From positions 2,529,123-2,593,122 of the forward strand of contig NZ_KI912268.1 in assembly GCF_000242615.2 (NCBI RefSeq): DNA of 64,000 nt. The letters run 5' to 3'. Numbering within the stretch: position 1 is the stretch's first letter; the number at the start of each line of letters is the position of its first letter. The translations under genes and the position numbers were made by a program. Positions 54,462 through 64,000 of the stretch are shown here, in pieces. Source of the stretch: Holophaga foetida DSM 6591 (GTDB taxonomy: Bacteria; Acidobacteriota; Holophagae; Holophagales; Holophagaceae). The notes beneath the pieces were generated by a model. It was not told the DNA's origin. It was given only the letters and a program-made list of their open reading frames with translations, and did not search any database.

Positions 54462-56732
54462 ATGGGACAGGTGAGCGCAACCCCAATGACCGTCGAGGTC
54501 CTGATCCCTGTCTACAATGAAGCGGAGAATATCGAGCGAACCCTGGATGCGCTTTCCGAAGGGCTTGCAGCGCTTCCAGAGGGGCTGGCCCAGGTCGGGG
54601 TCTGCATTGTCTACGATCACCCGGAAGATACAACCCTTGCGGTCCTCGACCGAGTTGCCCGCAAGTACCCGTTCCACATCAGAAGGCTCATCAACCCCAC
54701 ACCTGGGGTGATTGGAGCCCTTAAGGAGGGCTTCTTCCGCTCCCAGGCCGACTTCATCCTCGTCACGATGGCTGATCTTTCAGACGATTACACAACCCTG
54801 GGACCCATGCTGATGGAAGCAGCGCAAGGAGCCGATGTCGTCTGCGCCTCGCGCTATATGAAAGGCGGTCGCCTTAACGGTGGGCCCTTTCTGAAGCAGC
54901 TTTTTTCCCGTATCGCTGGGGTCTCCCTCCATTTTCTACGCGGCTTCCCGACACACGATATTACTAATAGCTACAAACTTTACAGGCAATCCGCCCTTCA
55001 AAGTCTGACCCTTGAAAGCCGCGGGGGTTTCGAGATCGGTATGGAGATCACCGCCAAGATTTTCCTATTGGGGGGGAAGATCGCAGAGGTGCCAACTCAG
55101 TGGTGGGACCGCACCGCTGGACTTTCGAGATTCCGCCTGGCGGCTTGGCTCCCACGTTACCTTCACTGGTACATGACCGTGCTCGCTGCGACGGTGGATC
55201 TCCGATCTCGACCTGCAAAGGGCGACAGGCTGGCCACCGGGTTGCTTTTCGCAGGCCTGATCGCGGTATGGCTTCTGGCAGCCTCACCCCTCTCCCTGCC
55301 CCTTACCGACGCCCACGCCTTCAGGCAGACTCAGACCGCCATCAGTGTATGGGCGATGATCAAGGACGGGATGCATATTTCCTACGCAACACCGGTACTA
55401 GGAGCCCCCTGGGCCATCCCCATGGAGTTCCCCCTCTATCAGTGGATCGTGGCCGGTATCTCCAAAATACCTGGGATGCAGCTAGAAACAGCCGGTCGCC
55501 TGGTCAGCCTCGTAGCCTTTTGGGTCGCCATGGCAACGCTTTTCCCCATGCTCCGCCACCGGGTCCGGCGCTCCCCTCATCGTGCATTCCTGGTCGCACT
55601 GGTGGCCATCAGCCCGCTCTACCTATTCTGGGCCCGCGCGTTTCTCATTGAGACGCTCTCCCTGGCGCTGTGCCTGGGTTTTGTCGGCACCTTCCACCAA
55701 GCACTCCGCAAACAGTCACACGTCTGGCTAGTCACATCGGTCCTGGTGGGGAGCATCGCCGCCCTCGTCAAGATCACAAGCCTGCCTGCCTACCTTCTTC
55801 TGGCCGTCCTCATCTGGATCGCATCCCAATTCCGATTTCCCGGACCCGTTGTATCCGCCCCATTGCCAAACTCCTGGACCTTGATCCCATTGGCCGCGCC
55901 CCTGGTGGCTGGCTCAGCCTGGACAATCTACACGGACCACGTCAAGGCCGCCAACCCCCTGGCTGCGTCATTTCTGACTTCCCACGCACTCTCCCAATGG
56001 AATTTCGGCACCTGGGCTCAGAGAATGGCAGTCGGTACCTGGGAGGGGATCCTCTCTCATACCCTGGCGCTGAAAGCCTATTGGGTCGATACCCTGCTTG
56101 ACTATCGGTTGCCAGTCATCGCCGCCCTCTTCCTGCTCGCCTGGCTAACAGGGCGGACGCGCCGGATGGAAGTGTTGGTGTGTCTTGGTTTGTTTCTAGT
56201 CAACCCCTTGTGTTTTACCAACTTGCATTTCGTTCACAACTACTATGCCGTACCCAACGTCCTGTTTTTCAGCCTAGCCCTCGGCTTTGCGGTGCTTGCG
56301 CTTCTTGAGGACCAGCGGCGGGCAGTCCGTGCCTGCGGTATGGCAATGGGGGCGTTGCTGGCACTGACATTCTTTCAAAGTTACTGGTGCGTCTATCACC
56401 CGCGGCAGGCAGCTCCACCTGCCTACCCCGCCATGGCGGACGAAATTCGTCGCCAGGTACCGGATCAGGCCGTCCTCTTGGTCTACGGCAGGGATTGGAA
56501 CCCTCTCCTGCCATTCGCTGCGCGGCGCCGTGCCTTGATGGACCGCTGGGTGCTGCCCTTGGCCTCCGAGCGATTCCAGGCAGCAATCCAGGCAACCGGG
56601 CGGGAAAATATCCAGGCCATGCTCGCCCCGGTCAGCTTCCCTCCCAAAGCCGTGCGGGAACGCTGCCTTTATTTTGGCCTTCAGCTGAAGCCGGTGGCCT
56701 CCATCAATGGTGAAAACCTCTATATTCGTTGA
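54462..56732 (+). CDS. Fused GT2 glycosyltransferase and GT39-like membrane transferase
   Basis: A 756-residue protein starts at ATG 54462, one base after the epimerase stop. Residues about 10-235 form a GT2 (dolichol-phosphate mannosyltransferase-like) domain: VEVLIPVYNEAENIERTL, VTMADLSDDYTTL (the DxD region), and DITNSYKLYRQSAL. Residues about 245-680 have around ten membrane helices in a GT-C pattern, with the loop Asp in LPLTDAHAFRQTQ. The join suggests that one protein makes a polyprenyl-phosphate sugar and then transfers it. Usually these are two proteins. Confidence 0.8.
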   Translation: MGQVSATPMTVEVLIPVYNEAENIERTLDALSEGLAALPEGLAQVGVCIVYDHPEDTTLAVLDRVARKYPFHIRRLINPTPGVIGALKEGFFRSQADFILVTMADLSDDYTTLGPMLMEAAQGADVVCASRYMKGGRLNGGPFLKQLFSRIAGVSLHFLRGFPTHDITNSYKLYRQSALQSLTLESRGGFEIGMEITAKIFLLGGKIAEVPTQWWDRTAGLSRFRLAAWLPRYLHWYMTVLAATVDLRSRPAKGDRLATGLLFAGLIAVWLLAASPLSLPLTDAHAFRQTQTAISVWAMIKDGMHISYATPVLGAPWAIPMEFPLYQWIVAGISKIPGMQLETAGRLVSLVAFWVAMATLFPMLRHRVRRSPHRAFLVALVAISPLYLFWARAFLIETLSLALCLGFVGTFHQALRKQSHVWLVTSVLVGSIAALVKITSLPAYLLLAVLIWIASQFRFPGPVVSAPLPNSWTLIPLAAPLVAGSAWTIYTDHVKAANPLAASFLTSHALSQWNFGTWAQRMAVGTWEGILSHTLALKAYWVDTLLDYRLPVIAALFLLAWLTGRTRRMEVLVCLGLFLVNPLCFTNLHFVHNYYAVPNVLFFSLALGFAVLALLEDQRRAVRACGMAMGALLALTFFQSYWCVYHPRQAAPPAYPAMADEIRRQVPDQAVLLVYGRDWNPLLPFAARRRALMDRWVLPLASERFQAAIQATGRENIQAMLAPVSFPPKAVRERCLYFGLQLKPVASINGENLYIR

Positions 56733-56787
56733 CAGCGCCCACCAGCCGCAGTATCCAGACCTGGACCAAAGATCCCGCGCACTCGGT

Positions 56788-57188
56788 TCACCCAATAGTC
56801 ACACCTTTGCCACGCTTGGCGTCATAACCCCATTGTGCTTCCAGCACATAGAGCGGCCTTCGCTTGACTTCTCGGTATATACGGCCAATATATTGTCCTA
56901 AGACACCGAGCGACAATAATTGTATCCCACCAAAAAAAATGATGACAGCCATCATCGAGGCCCATCCACTCACCACCGAACCGGGTCGCAAAAGCTTGCC
57001 AAGCACGATGTAGCCCAGAAAAGCGAAACCGCACAGCGTGACGATCACACCCATCCATCCGGCCAGCACCAGCGGCTTCTCTGAAAAACTGGTGACCCCA
57101 TTCAAGGCGAATCGAAGCATCTTGCGAAGGGTGTACTTAGTCTTGCCGGCGTACCTCGGATCCCGCACGTAGGACACCCCAGTTTGTT
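56788..57188 (-). pseudogene. 3' part of GT2 glycosyltransferase, split by copy 2
   Basis: The minus-strand reading from the element edge gives QTGVSYVRDPRYAGKTKYTLRK, then two membrane helices (VLAGWMGVIVTLCGFAFLGYI and MMAVIIFFGGIQLLSLGVLG) and the tail GQYIGRIYREVKRRPLYVLE. This is the C-terminal half of a DPM1/GtrB-type glycosyltransferase. The N-terminal half is at 61813-62395, beyond the element. A start at 57177 could give a 129-residue fragment, but it would lack the catalytic domain. Confidence 0.92.
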
Positions 57189-57435
57189 GAACGAAGCCGC
57201 TCCGCGGCGGGGGTGGCGCCGTGTGGCGGGCCCGCGCAGTAAGAAAGCTAGCAATTCCATGTAAATGAAGGCTCCTTGGTCATCGCGATGTTGACGCATC
57301 GCCAGACGACTGTCAAGCGACATGAAAATTAACCCACCCGGCGACACGAATATTGACCCCCTTGTTGTATGAGCCCGTGGGGTGTCTGGAGCGTAGGCCG
57401 TAGGCCGAAGCGGAGGACACCCCACTGGGTGCGGC

Positions 57436-59471
<2,036 letters not shown>

Positions 59472-59558
59472 GACTTCCCCTCCGTGAGGGGGGTCAACTT
59501 TCGTGTCGTTCCTGGGTCAGTTTCTGATGTCGCCTGACAACGACCAAGGAGGTACTAC

Positions 59559-60401
59559 ATGAAGGACGTCAGTCTATCTCTATCCCGCCTGGAAGCGGAC
59601 CTGCGAATGGCGGATCGGGCGAAAGGGACGATCCAGCAATACCTAGCTTCGATCCGGCGCTTTGAGGAGGCTCTGGGCTCGGATCTGGCGGAGGCGGATC
59701 AGGAGGCTATCCGCCGCTGGGTGGACCACCTCCGGCTGCAGCCCATCGGGCCGGAACGGCTGCGGTGCCACTACTCGGCGCTGAAGTTCCTCTACGCTCG
59801 CACCCTGGGGCAGCCGGAGAAGGTGGCCTTCATCTCGATGCCCCGCAAGGACGCCCCGCTGCCCACGGTCCTGAGCCCAGCCGAAATCCAGCGGGTGCTG
59901 GATGCCTTCCTGGTCGCCAAATACCGAGTGTTCTTTGCCCTCATCTACGCCACCGGGCTCAGGATCCGTGAGGCCAGTCTGCTCCAGACCACCGACATCG
60001 ACGCGATGCAGCGGGTCATCCATGTGCGCAACGGTAAGGGTGGAAAGGAACGCCTGGTCCCCCTGAGCTCCAGCCTCTACGCCCTGCTTCGGAGGTACTA
60101 CGGGCACGAACGCCCACCACTCCCCTGGGTGTTCACCTCGAAGGCGGGCAAGCCGCTCTGCCACGAAACCGCGCGCCGAGCCTTGCTTTGCGCCTCCGCC
60201 GTGGCGGGCATCGGCAAGGTGGTCACCCCCCACATGCTCCGGCACTCCTTTGCCACGAACCTTCTGGAGCACGGCACGGACCTGCGAAAGATCCAGGTGG
60301 TGCTGGGGCACGGCAGCATCAAGTCCACGACGATCTACACCCAGGTCTCACCGAGCCAGATCGCTTCCGTGAGAAGTCCTCTGGAGGATTTGAAGCTATA
60401 G
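59559..60401 (+). CDS. IS91-associated tyrosine recombinase, copy 2
   Basis: Identical in protein sequence to the integrase at 42531-43373. It has the full R-K-HxxR-H-Y set and AAGGAGG ribosome site 7 bases beyond the IS21 end. Confidence 0.9.
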   Translation: MKDVSLSLSRLEADLRMADRAKGTIQQYLASIRRFEEALGSDLAEADQEAIRRWVDHLRLQPIGPERLRCHYSALKFLYARTLGQPEKVAFISMPRKDAPLPTVLSPAEIQRVLDAFLVAKYRVFFALIYATGLRIREASLLQTTDIDAMQRVIHVRNGKGGKERLVPLSSSLYALLRRYYGHERPPLPWVFTSKAGKPLCHETARRALLCASAVAGIGKVVTPHMLRHSFATNLLEHGTDLRKIQVVLGHGSIKSTTIYTQVSPSQIASVRSPLEDLKL

Positions 60402-60405
60402 CGCC

Positions 60406-61512
60406 GTGGCCTTCCCAAGGCCTCGCCACGACATCGCGGATATCGTCAGGGCGCACCGCCCGGAACTGGAGCGGCTCCATCGCCTCTCCCGGCCCCAGAA
60501 GCGCGTCCTGACGGCCATCAGCCGGTGTCGCACAGCCGCCCTCGGCGGCCATGTCGAGGTATGTACCGGCTGCGGTCGGGAGCATCCGGTCTACAACAGT
60601 TGCCGGAACCGTCACTGCCCCAAGTGCCAGGCCGCAGCCCAGCAGAAGTGGATCGATGCCCGGGCCGAGCGCATCCTGCCGGTGCCCCACTTCCACCTGG
60701 TGTTCACGCTCCCCTCGGAGCTGAAGCCCGTGGCCATGCGCCATCCAGTGGAGGTCTATGGCGCCCTGTTCCAGGTCACCGGCGAGGTCCTGGCGGAGTT
60801 GGGACGGACCCACCTCCGGGCCACCCTGGGGCTCACCCTGGTGCTCCACACCTGGACCCGGGACCTCCGCTTCCATCCCCATGTCCACGTGCTGGCCACG
60901 GCGGGCGGGCTTTCGCTGGATGGGAGCCGGTTCGTCCACGCCAGAAAGGACTACCTGTTCCCGGTGAAGGCCATGGGCAAGCTGCTGCGGGGAAAGATGC
61001 TGGATGCCCTGCGAGGACTCCGCCGGAAGGGCATCCTGCCAGATCAGGGCTTCAATGCCCTCATGGCCACCCTCGCCCGCCACAAGTCCTGGGTCGTCTA
61101 TGCGAAAGCCCCCTTCCGGCGTTCCCAGCATGTGCTGAGCTACCTGGGGCGCTACACCCACCGGGTGGGTATCGCCAATTCCCGGCTGATCGACGTGGGG
61201 CCGGGGCATGTCACCTTCCGCACCCGGGGCCAGCAGACCGTCACCCTCCACCCCATCGAGTTCCTGCGCCGCTTTGTCCAGCATGTCCTTCCGGATGGCT
61301 TCCATAAGATCCGGCACTTTGGCCTCTACGCCTCGGCCCAGGGTGGAGGTCTGCTGGAACAGGCCAGGGCCCTGCTGCCTGCTCCGAAACCCAGAGCCGA
61401 GGCGTGTCCAGCCGAAGGCACGGGGCAACGCTGCCCTCATTGTGGTGGTCTGATCCTCTGGCGACCGCTGATGAGTGAAGCCTCCAGGGCACCCCCGGCG
61501 GTGATGCCATGA
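60406..61512 (+). CDS. IS91-family Y2 HUH transposase, copy 2
   Basis: Identical in protein sequence to the transposase at 43378-44484, with HPHVH and the Y-x3-Y pair. It is intact, so copy 2 is a full potential donor. Confidence 0.93.
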   Translation: MAFPRPRHDIADIVRAHRPELERLHRLSRPQKRVLTAISRCRTAALGGHVEVCTGCGREHPVYNSCRNRHCPKCQAAAQQKWIDARAERILPVPHFHLVFTLPSELKPVAMRHPVEVYGALFQVTGEVLAELGRTHLRATLGLTLVLHTWTRDLRFHPHVHVLATAGGLSLDGSRFVHARKDYLFPVKAMGKLLRGKMLDALRGLRRKGILPDQGFNALMATLARHKSWVVYAKAPFRRSQHVLSYLGRYTHRVGIANSRLIDVGPGHVTFRTRGQQTVTLHPIEFLRRFVQHVLPDGFHKIRHFGLYASAQGGGLLEQARALLPAPKPRAEACPAEGTGQRCPHCGGLILWRPLMSEASRAPPAVMP

Positions 61513-61815
61513 CTGTCAGCCTCTCAGCTATCCATCACCTGCACCACGACCTCCACCACGGCGGGACGGCGAAGCCCTGCTATGACGCCAACTCGGTCCA
61601 AGCCCCTGCCGGGACTGTCGGGCTCAGCAGTCAGCAATCCCTGGGCGACAGGGGACCTGGCGTCCCCAAAAGTGGATCAGCAGGCGCGATTTCCCCATAG
61701 CCCTCGCCCAACTCCCCCGCCGCTCCGGGCTTGTTCAACACCGCATTTCATCGGTGGGGGCTCCGTCTACCTGAGGCAGCCTCGCCCACGCCCCACCGAC
61801 GAAATGCTCACTGTT
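61513..61815 (+). other. Non-coding right end of copy 2 with terminal hairpin
   Basis: Same sequence as 44485-44787, including the ATTTCATCGGTGGGG / CCCCACCGACGAAAT hairpin next to the end. Confidence 0.6.
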
Positions 61816-62395
61816 TGAAGCCTAGCCACGAAATCATGCCGCGGATGTAGCGGCTTTCCTCGCGCATTTCGCGCAGACGCTCCACTACAATCCTATCCAT
61901 TAGCCTGAAGTCCCCAGTATCCAATGGGATCTTGACCTCACTGAGACGGCCCAATAAACGGTAGAACACTTTGGCGGTCACCAATTTGAAGGGGCTCTCC
62001 CCTTTGCGTTCTGCCCTCACGCCATAAACAACTTTGGAGCCTTGTCGCCAATGCTCTATCATTTCAAGAATTACCTCAGGTGGGTCTTGGAGGTCTGCAT
62101 CAATGATTGCAACCAAGTCCCCAGAGGCATGATCAATCCCAGCCGTCACTGCAATCTGATGGCCGAAGTTCCGGGAAAAATGGAGGACCTTCACCCGGGT
62201 GTCCTGTGCTCTTAATGCCAGGAGGATTTCCAGTGAACGGTCCATGCTTCCATCGTTCACGAATACCAACTCCAGATTGAATTCGGCTTCCAACGGAGCA
62301 AGCGCTTCAACCACTCGCCGGTAGAAGGTTTCCAGCACAGCTTCCTCGAAATACACCGGGATGACAACAGACAGGGTCTTCACATGTGGAATCAT
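61813..62395 (-). pseudogene. 5' part of GT2 glycosyltransferase, split by copy 2
   Basis: The fragment starts at ATG 62395, behind GGAGAG, and reads through the GT-A catalytic domain: LSVVIPVYFEEAVLETFY, LVFVNDGSMDRSLEI, ALDGHASGDLVAIIDADLQDPP-type DASGDLVAIIDADLQDPP, and DTGDFRLMDRIVVERL. It ends WLGFKQ where the element begins, and a stop arises in the element. The two membrane helices needed for bactoprenol-phosphate binding are on the other fragment. The intact enzyme was a GtrB/ArnC-like polyprenyl-phosphate glycosyltransferase. Confidence 0.9.
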
Positions 62396-62766
62396 CGGAG
62401 ACTCTCCAAACCGGGTAGAGGGAGCAAACAACTTCGTGGCTCATCCTAACCACAGAACTCATCGGTGGAAATGGAGCCTGTTGTCAAGCGATTACATTCA
62501 TCCTTCAACCCAACCACCACTGACGCGATGCGTCACCCAACCTGCCCCCCTAAGGCAGAAAAGGGCGTATTCTGCTGCACGATCGGTCTGGACTCGAGGT
62601 TATCCGTCTCCGAGAAACCCCTGGATGGCGTATTATTCCGGCAGCCAAAGCACCCGGCTGACTATTGCTCAGCCATCCGGTCGCTTTCAACCACTCTAAG
62701 CGCTCTTTGGCACGCAGCATGCTTGCCTGCTTGAGCAGATCTACTGCCTAAACAATAGGAGCTCCC
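62396..62766. other. Intergenic region between the split GT2 gene and pilA
   Basis: This 371-base stretch holds no convincing gene (two short overlapping frames have no family pattern). It contains the divergent control region: the GT2 ribosome site at its left and the pilA sigma-54 promoter at 62707-62723. Confidence 0.6.
62707..62723 (+). promoter_or_regulatory. Sigma-54 (-24/-12) promoter of pilA
   Basis: TTGGCACGCAGCATGCT has a perfect -24 TTGGCACG and a -12 ATGCT (consensus TTGCW). GG (62709-62710) and GC (62721-62722) are ten bases apart. The pilin ATG is 44 bases downstream. RpoN with PilR is the usual driver of pilA. Confidence 0.75.
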
Positions 62767-63258
62767 ATGAAGAAACAATCCGGCTTCACCCTCATCGAAC
62801 TGCTCTTGGTGCTGGCCATCATCGGCATCATCAGCGCCATCGCGATCCCCGCCCTCCTGAGCCAGCGCTCCCGGGCCCGTGACAAGTCCGCCATCTCCAA
62901 CATGACGGGCCGCGTGGGTGACCTCGTGGGCCAGTATGACAAGCTGAAGGAGGCCGGAAGCGTCAACACAGCTATCGCCGCAAAGCTTGGTTCCTACCTT
63001 GTCGCGACCGGCGGTGCCGACAAGAACCCCTGGAACCCAGGCTCTGCTGCCTTCACCACCACGGTCGCTACCGGGACGGCTACGACTCAGAGTACCGCTA
63101 TTACTGCCGCCAAAGGTCTGGCGACAGTCAAGGGTAAGGCTGCCTTTGGCATCTCCTTCCCCGGCACTGGCACCCCCGGCTTCGTCTATGGGGCTGTGCT
63201 GGTTGACAACGCCATCCAGGGTTCCACTAAGGTCGCCAAGGCCACCGCAATCGAGTAG
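62767..63258 (+). CDS. pilA: Type IV major pilin
   Basis: The 163-residue prepilin has a short leader MKKQSG cleaved before FTLIELLLVLAIIGIISAIAIPAL, the N-methylated hydrophobic helix with Glu5. The globular part (about 30-163) is rich in Ala, Gly and Thr and has no Cys pair, so there is no D-loop disulfide. It is longer than the short Geobacter-type conductive pilins and has few aromatics after the helix. GGAGC precedes ATG and a strong terminator follows, pointing to high single-gene expression. Confidence 0.93.
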   Translation: MKKQSGFTLIELLLVLAIIGIISAIAIPALLSQRSRARDKSAISNMTGRVGDLVGQYDKLKEAGSVNTAIAAKLGSYLVATGGADKNPWNPGSAAFTTTVATGTATTQSTAITAAKGLATVKGKAAFGISFPGTGTPGFVYGAVLVDNAIQGSTKVAKATAIE

Positions 63259-63279
63259 CCTTGAATCCTGTAAGTCTTG

Positions 63280-63305
63280 AAAAGGGGGGCTTGCCCCCCT
63301 TTTTT
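63280..63305 (+). terminator. Rho-independent terminator after pilA
   Basis: AAAAGGGGGG (63280-63289) pairs with CCCCCCTTTT (63294-63303) over a CTTG loop, followed by T residues. It separates pilA from the next membrane gene. Confidence 0.9.
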
Positions 63306-63323
63306 GTTGTTTGTGGAGGACTC

Positions 63324-63731
63324 GTGACCGTTTCCCAAACCCTCAGGCGCTGGCTGGCGCCCCTTCTGGGGGGTTTTGTCTTTCTCCTGATTCTGATGAT
63401 CTGCCTCCTGGTCCGGACGAGAACCTTGGAAGCCGGCATTGCCGCGTGGATTGCCGAAAGCATGATGGTCAAGCCCGTGAAGGTCTTCGGGGCGAAATTC
63501 ATACTCACCCTGCTGCTGCCCTTCTACCTGGTGGCAGGTCTCCTCCTTTGGGGTTTGGCCCTGGGCTGGATCACACTCTTCAGGCGTACCTTCTCGAAGA
63601 ATTGGCTCTTTCTCGAGGGACTCTTCTTCTCCCTGAGCGCCATGCTATGGGTTCATCTACTCCTGTGGTGGCAGGTCCCCTCAACCCTTTGGCTGATCCC
63701 GGGGCTGAGGGCCCTCCCTTTCTTCATCGTT
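63324..63731 (+). pseudogene. N-terminal part of a polytopic membrane protein, cut by copy 3
   Basis: Starts at GTG 63324 behind GGAGG. About 135 residues are visible: VSQTLRRWLAPLLGGF, then four hydrophobic helices (FVFLLILMICLLV, FILTLLLPFYLVAGLLLWGLAL, LFFSLSAMLWVHLLLW and a fourth near LWLIPGLRALPFF). The element begins after FFIV. The helix-loop pattern is like the membrane part of envelope sulfatase/LtaS-type proteins, but the catalytic domain is not visible, so this is only a guess. The rest lies beyond the window. Confidence 0.75.
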
Positions 63732-64000
63732 GAACGAAGCCGCTCCGCGGCGGGGGTGGCGCCGTGTGGCGGGCCCGCGCAGTAAGAAAGCTAGCAATTC
63801 CATGTAAATGAAGGCTCCTTGGTCATCGCGATGTTGACGCATCGCCAGACGACTGTCAAGCGACATGAAAATTAACCCACCCGGCGACACGAATATTGAC
63901 CCCCTTGTTGTATGAGCCCGTGGGGTGTCTGGAGCGTAGGCCGTAGGCCGAAGCGGAGGACACCCCACTGGGTGCGGCTCAGGTGGTGGCCGCTGGCACC
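63729..64000. mobile_element. Composite element, copy 3 (left end only; runs off the window)
   Basis: From GTTGAACGAAGCC at 63729 the sequence matches copies 1 and 2 to the last base. It lacks the 4-base insertion of copy 1, as copy 2 does. The nested IS21 begins at 63854 (TGTCAAGCGACATG), so this copy is also composite. The final bases reach the C-terminal codons of istB (stop at about 63979). Confidence 0.92.

Overview
This window is a piece of a GC-rich (by eye about 60-65% GC) Gram-negative bacterial chromosome. The gene set suggests an Acidobacteriota member of the Holophagae type (Geothrix or Holophaga relatives): a Tat-exported flavin reductase with a hexaheme cytochrome, type IV pilin, FliW/CsrA motility control, ThyX, MetA and split glycine decarboxylase. 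The taxon is an inference from gene content; there is no rRNA or tRNA in the window.

Region 1 (1-39,800) is mostly housekeeping. In order it holds: a TPR-CHAT protein (cut by the left edge) divergent from a receiver-domain regulator; a CvfB-like S1 protein; a flavocytochrome c-type reductase, hexaheme cytochrome c and TatA operon; Hpt and DUF4388 signalling proteins; RNase III, a HisA-like pseudoenzyme, an unknown 596-residue helical protein, an MsbA-type exporter and QueA; DUF192, an aminotransferase and ThyX; transaldolase; DUF2141; MetA; a PstS-like protein; MltB and an orphan MoxR; a LysM/M23 peptidase; a lipoprotein and PNP; a fliW-csrA-yjfB motility operon in which FliW is a tandem double-domain protein; RNase D, RuvX, a shrunken MGMT-like protein, VanZ, FtsQ, FtsA, FtsZ; GcvPA/GcvPB; Uma2, an SPFH protein and FabI. 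Two perfect copies of GTTCCACGTGGAAC, the core of chromosomal parS (ParB-binding) sites, lie at 13.7 kb and 37.2 kb, which would place the window in a ParB-loaded, probably origin-near, domain.

Region 2 (39,800-64,000) is accessory. A 4.63-kb mobile unit occurs twice in full (40,154-44,787 and 57,186-61,815), and a third copy starts at 63,729 and runs off the window. The unit is a nest: an IS91-like element (tyrosine recombinase plus Y2 HUH transposase) that carries an IS21-family element (istA/istB, about 50-bp imperfect terminal repeats, 5-bp duplication ACGAC) just upstream of the recombinase's ribosome-binding site. All copies have the same nesting, so the composite moves as one unit. Every copy has broken a gene: copy 1 separates a Phd-like antitoxin from its PIN toxin after codon 6, copy 2 splits a GT2 glycosyltransferase in two, and copy 3 truncates a membrane protein next to pilA.

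Between copies 1 and 2 lie a second, intact toxin-antitoxin pair, a DUF4143 ATPase, a TPR protein and a surface-glycan cluster (GT39-like mannosyltransferase-type proteins, GT2 enzymes, GtrA flippase, a nucleotide-sugar dehydrogenase, an SDR epimerase and an AT-rich methyltransferase island). Good sigma-54 (-24/-12) promoters precede both the glycan cluster and the pilin gene, suggesting shared RpoN control of cell-surface functions. No CRISPR array, phage module or known defence island was seen.
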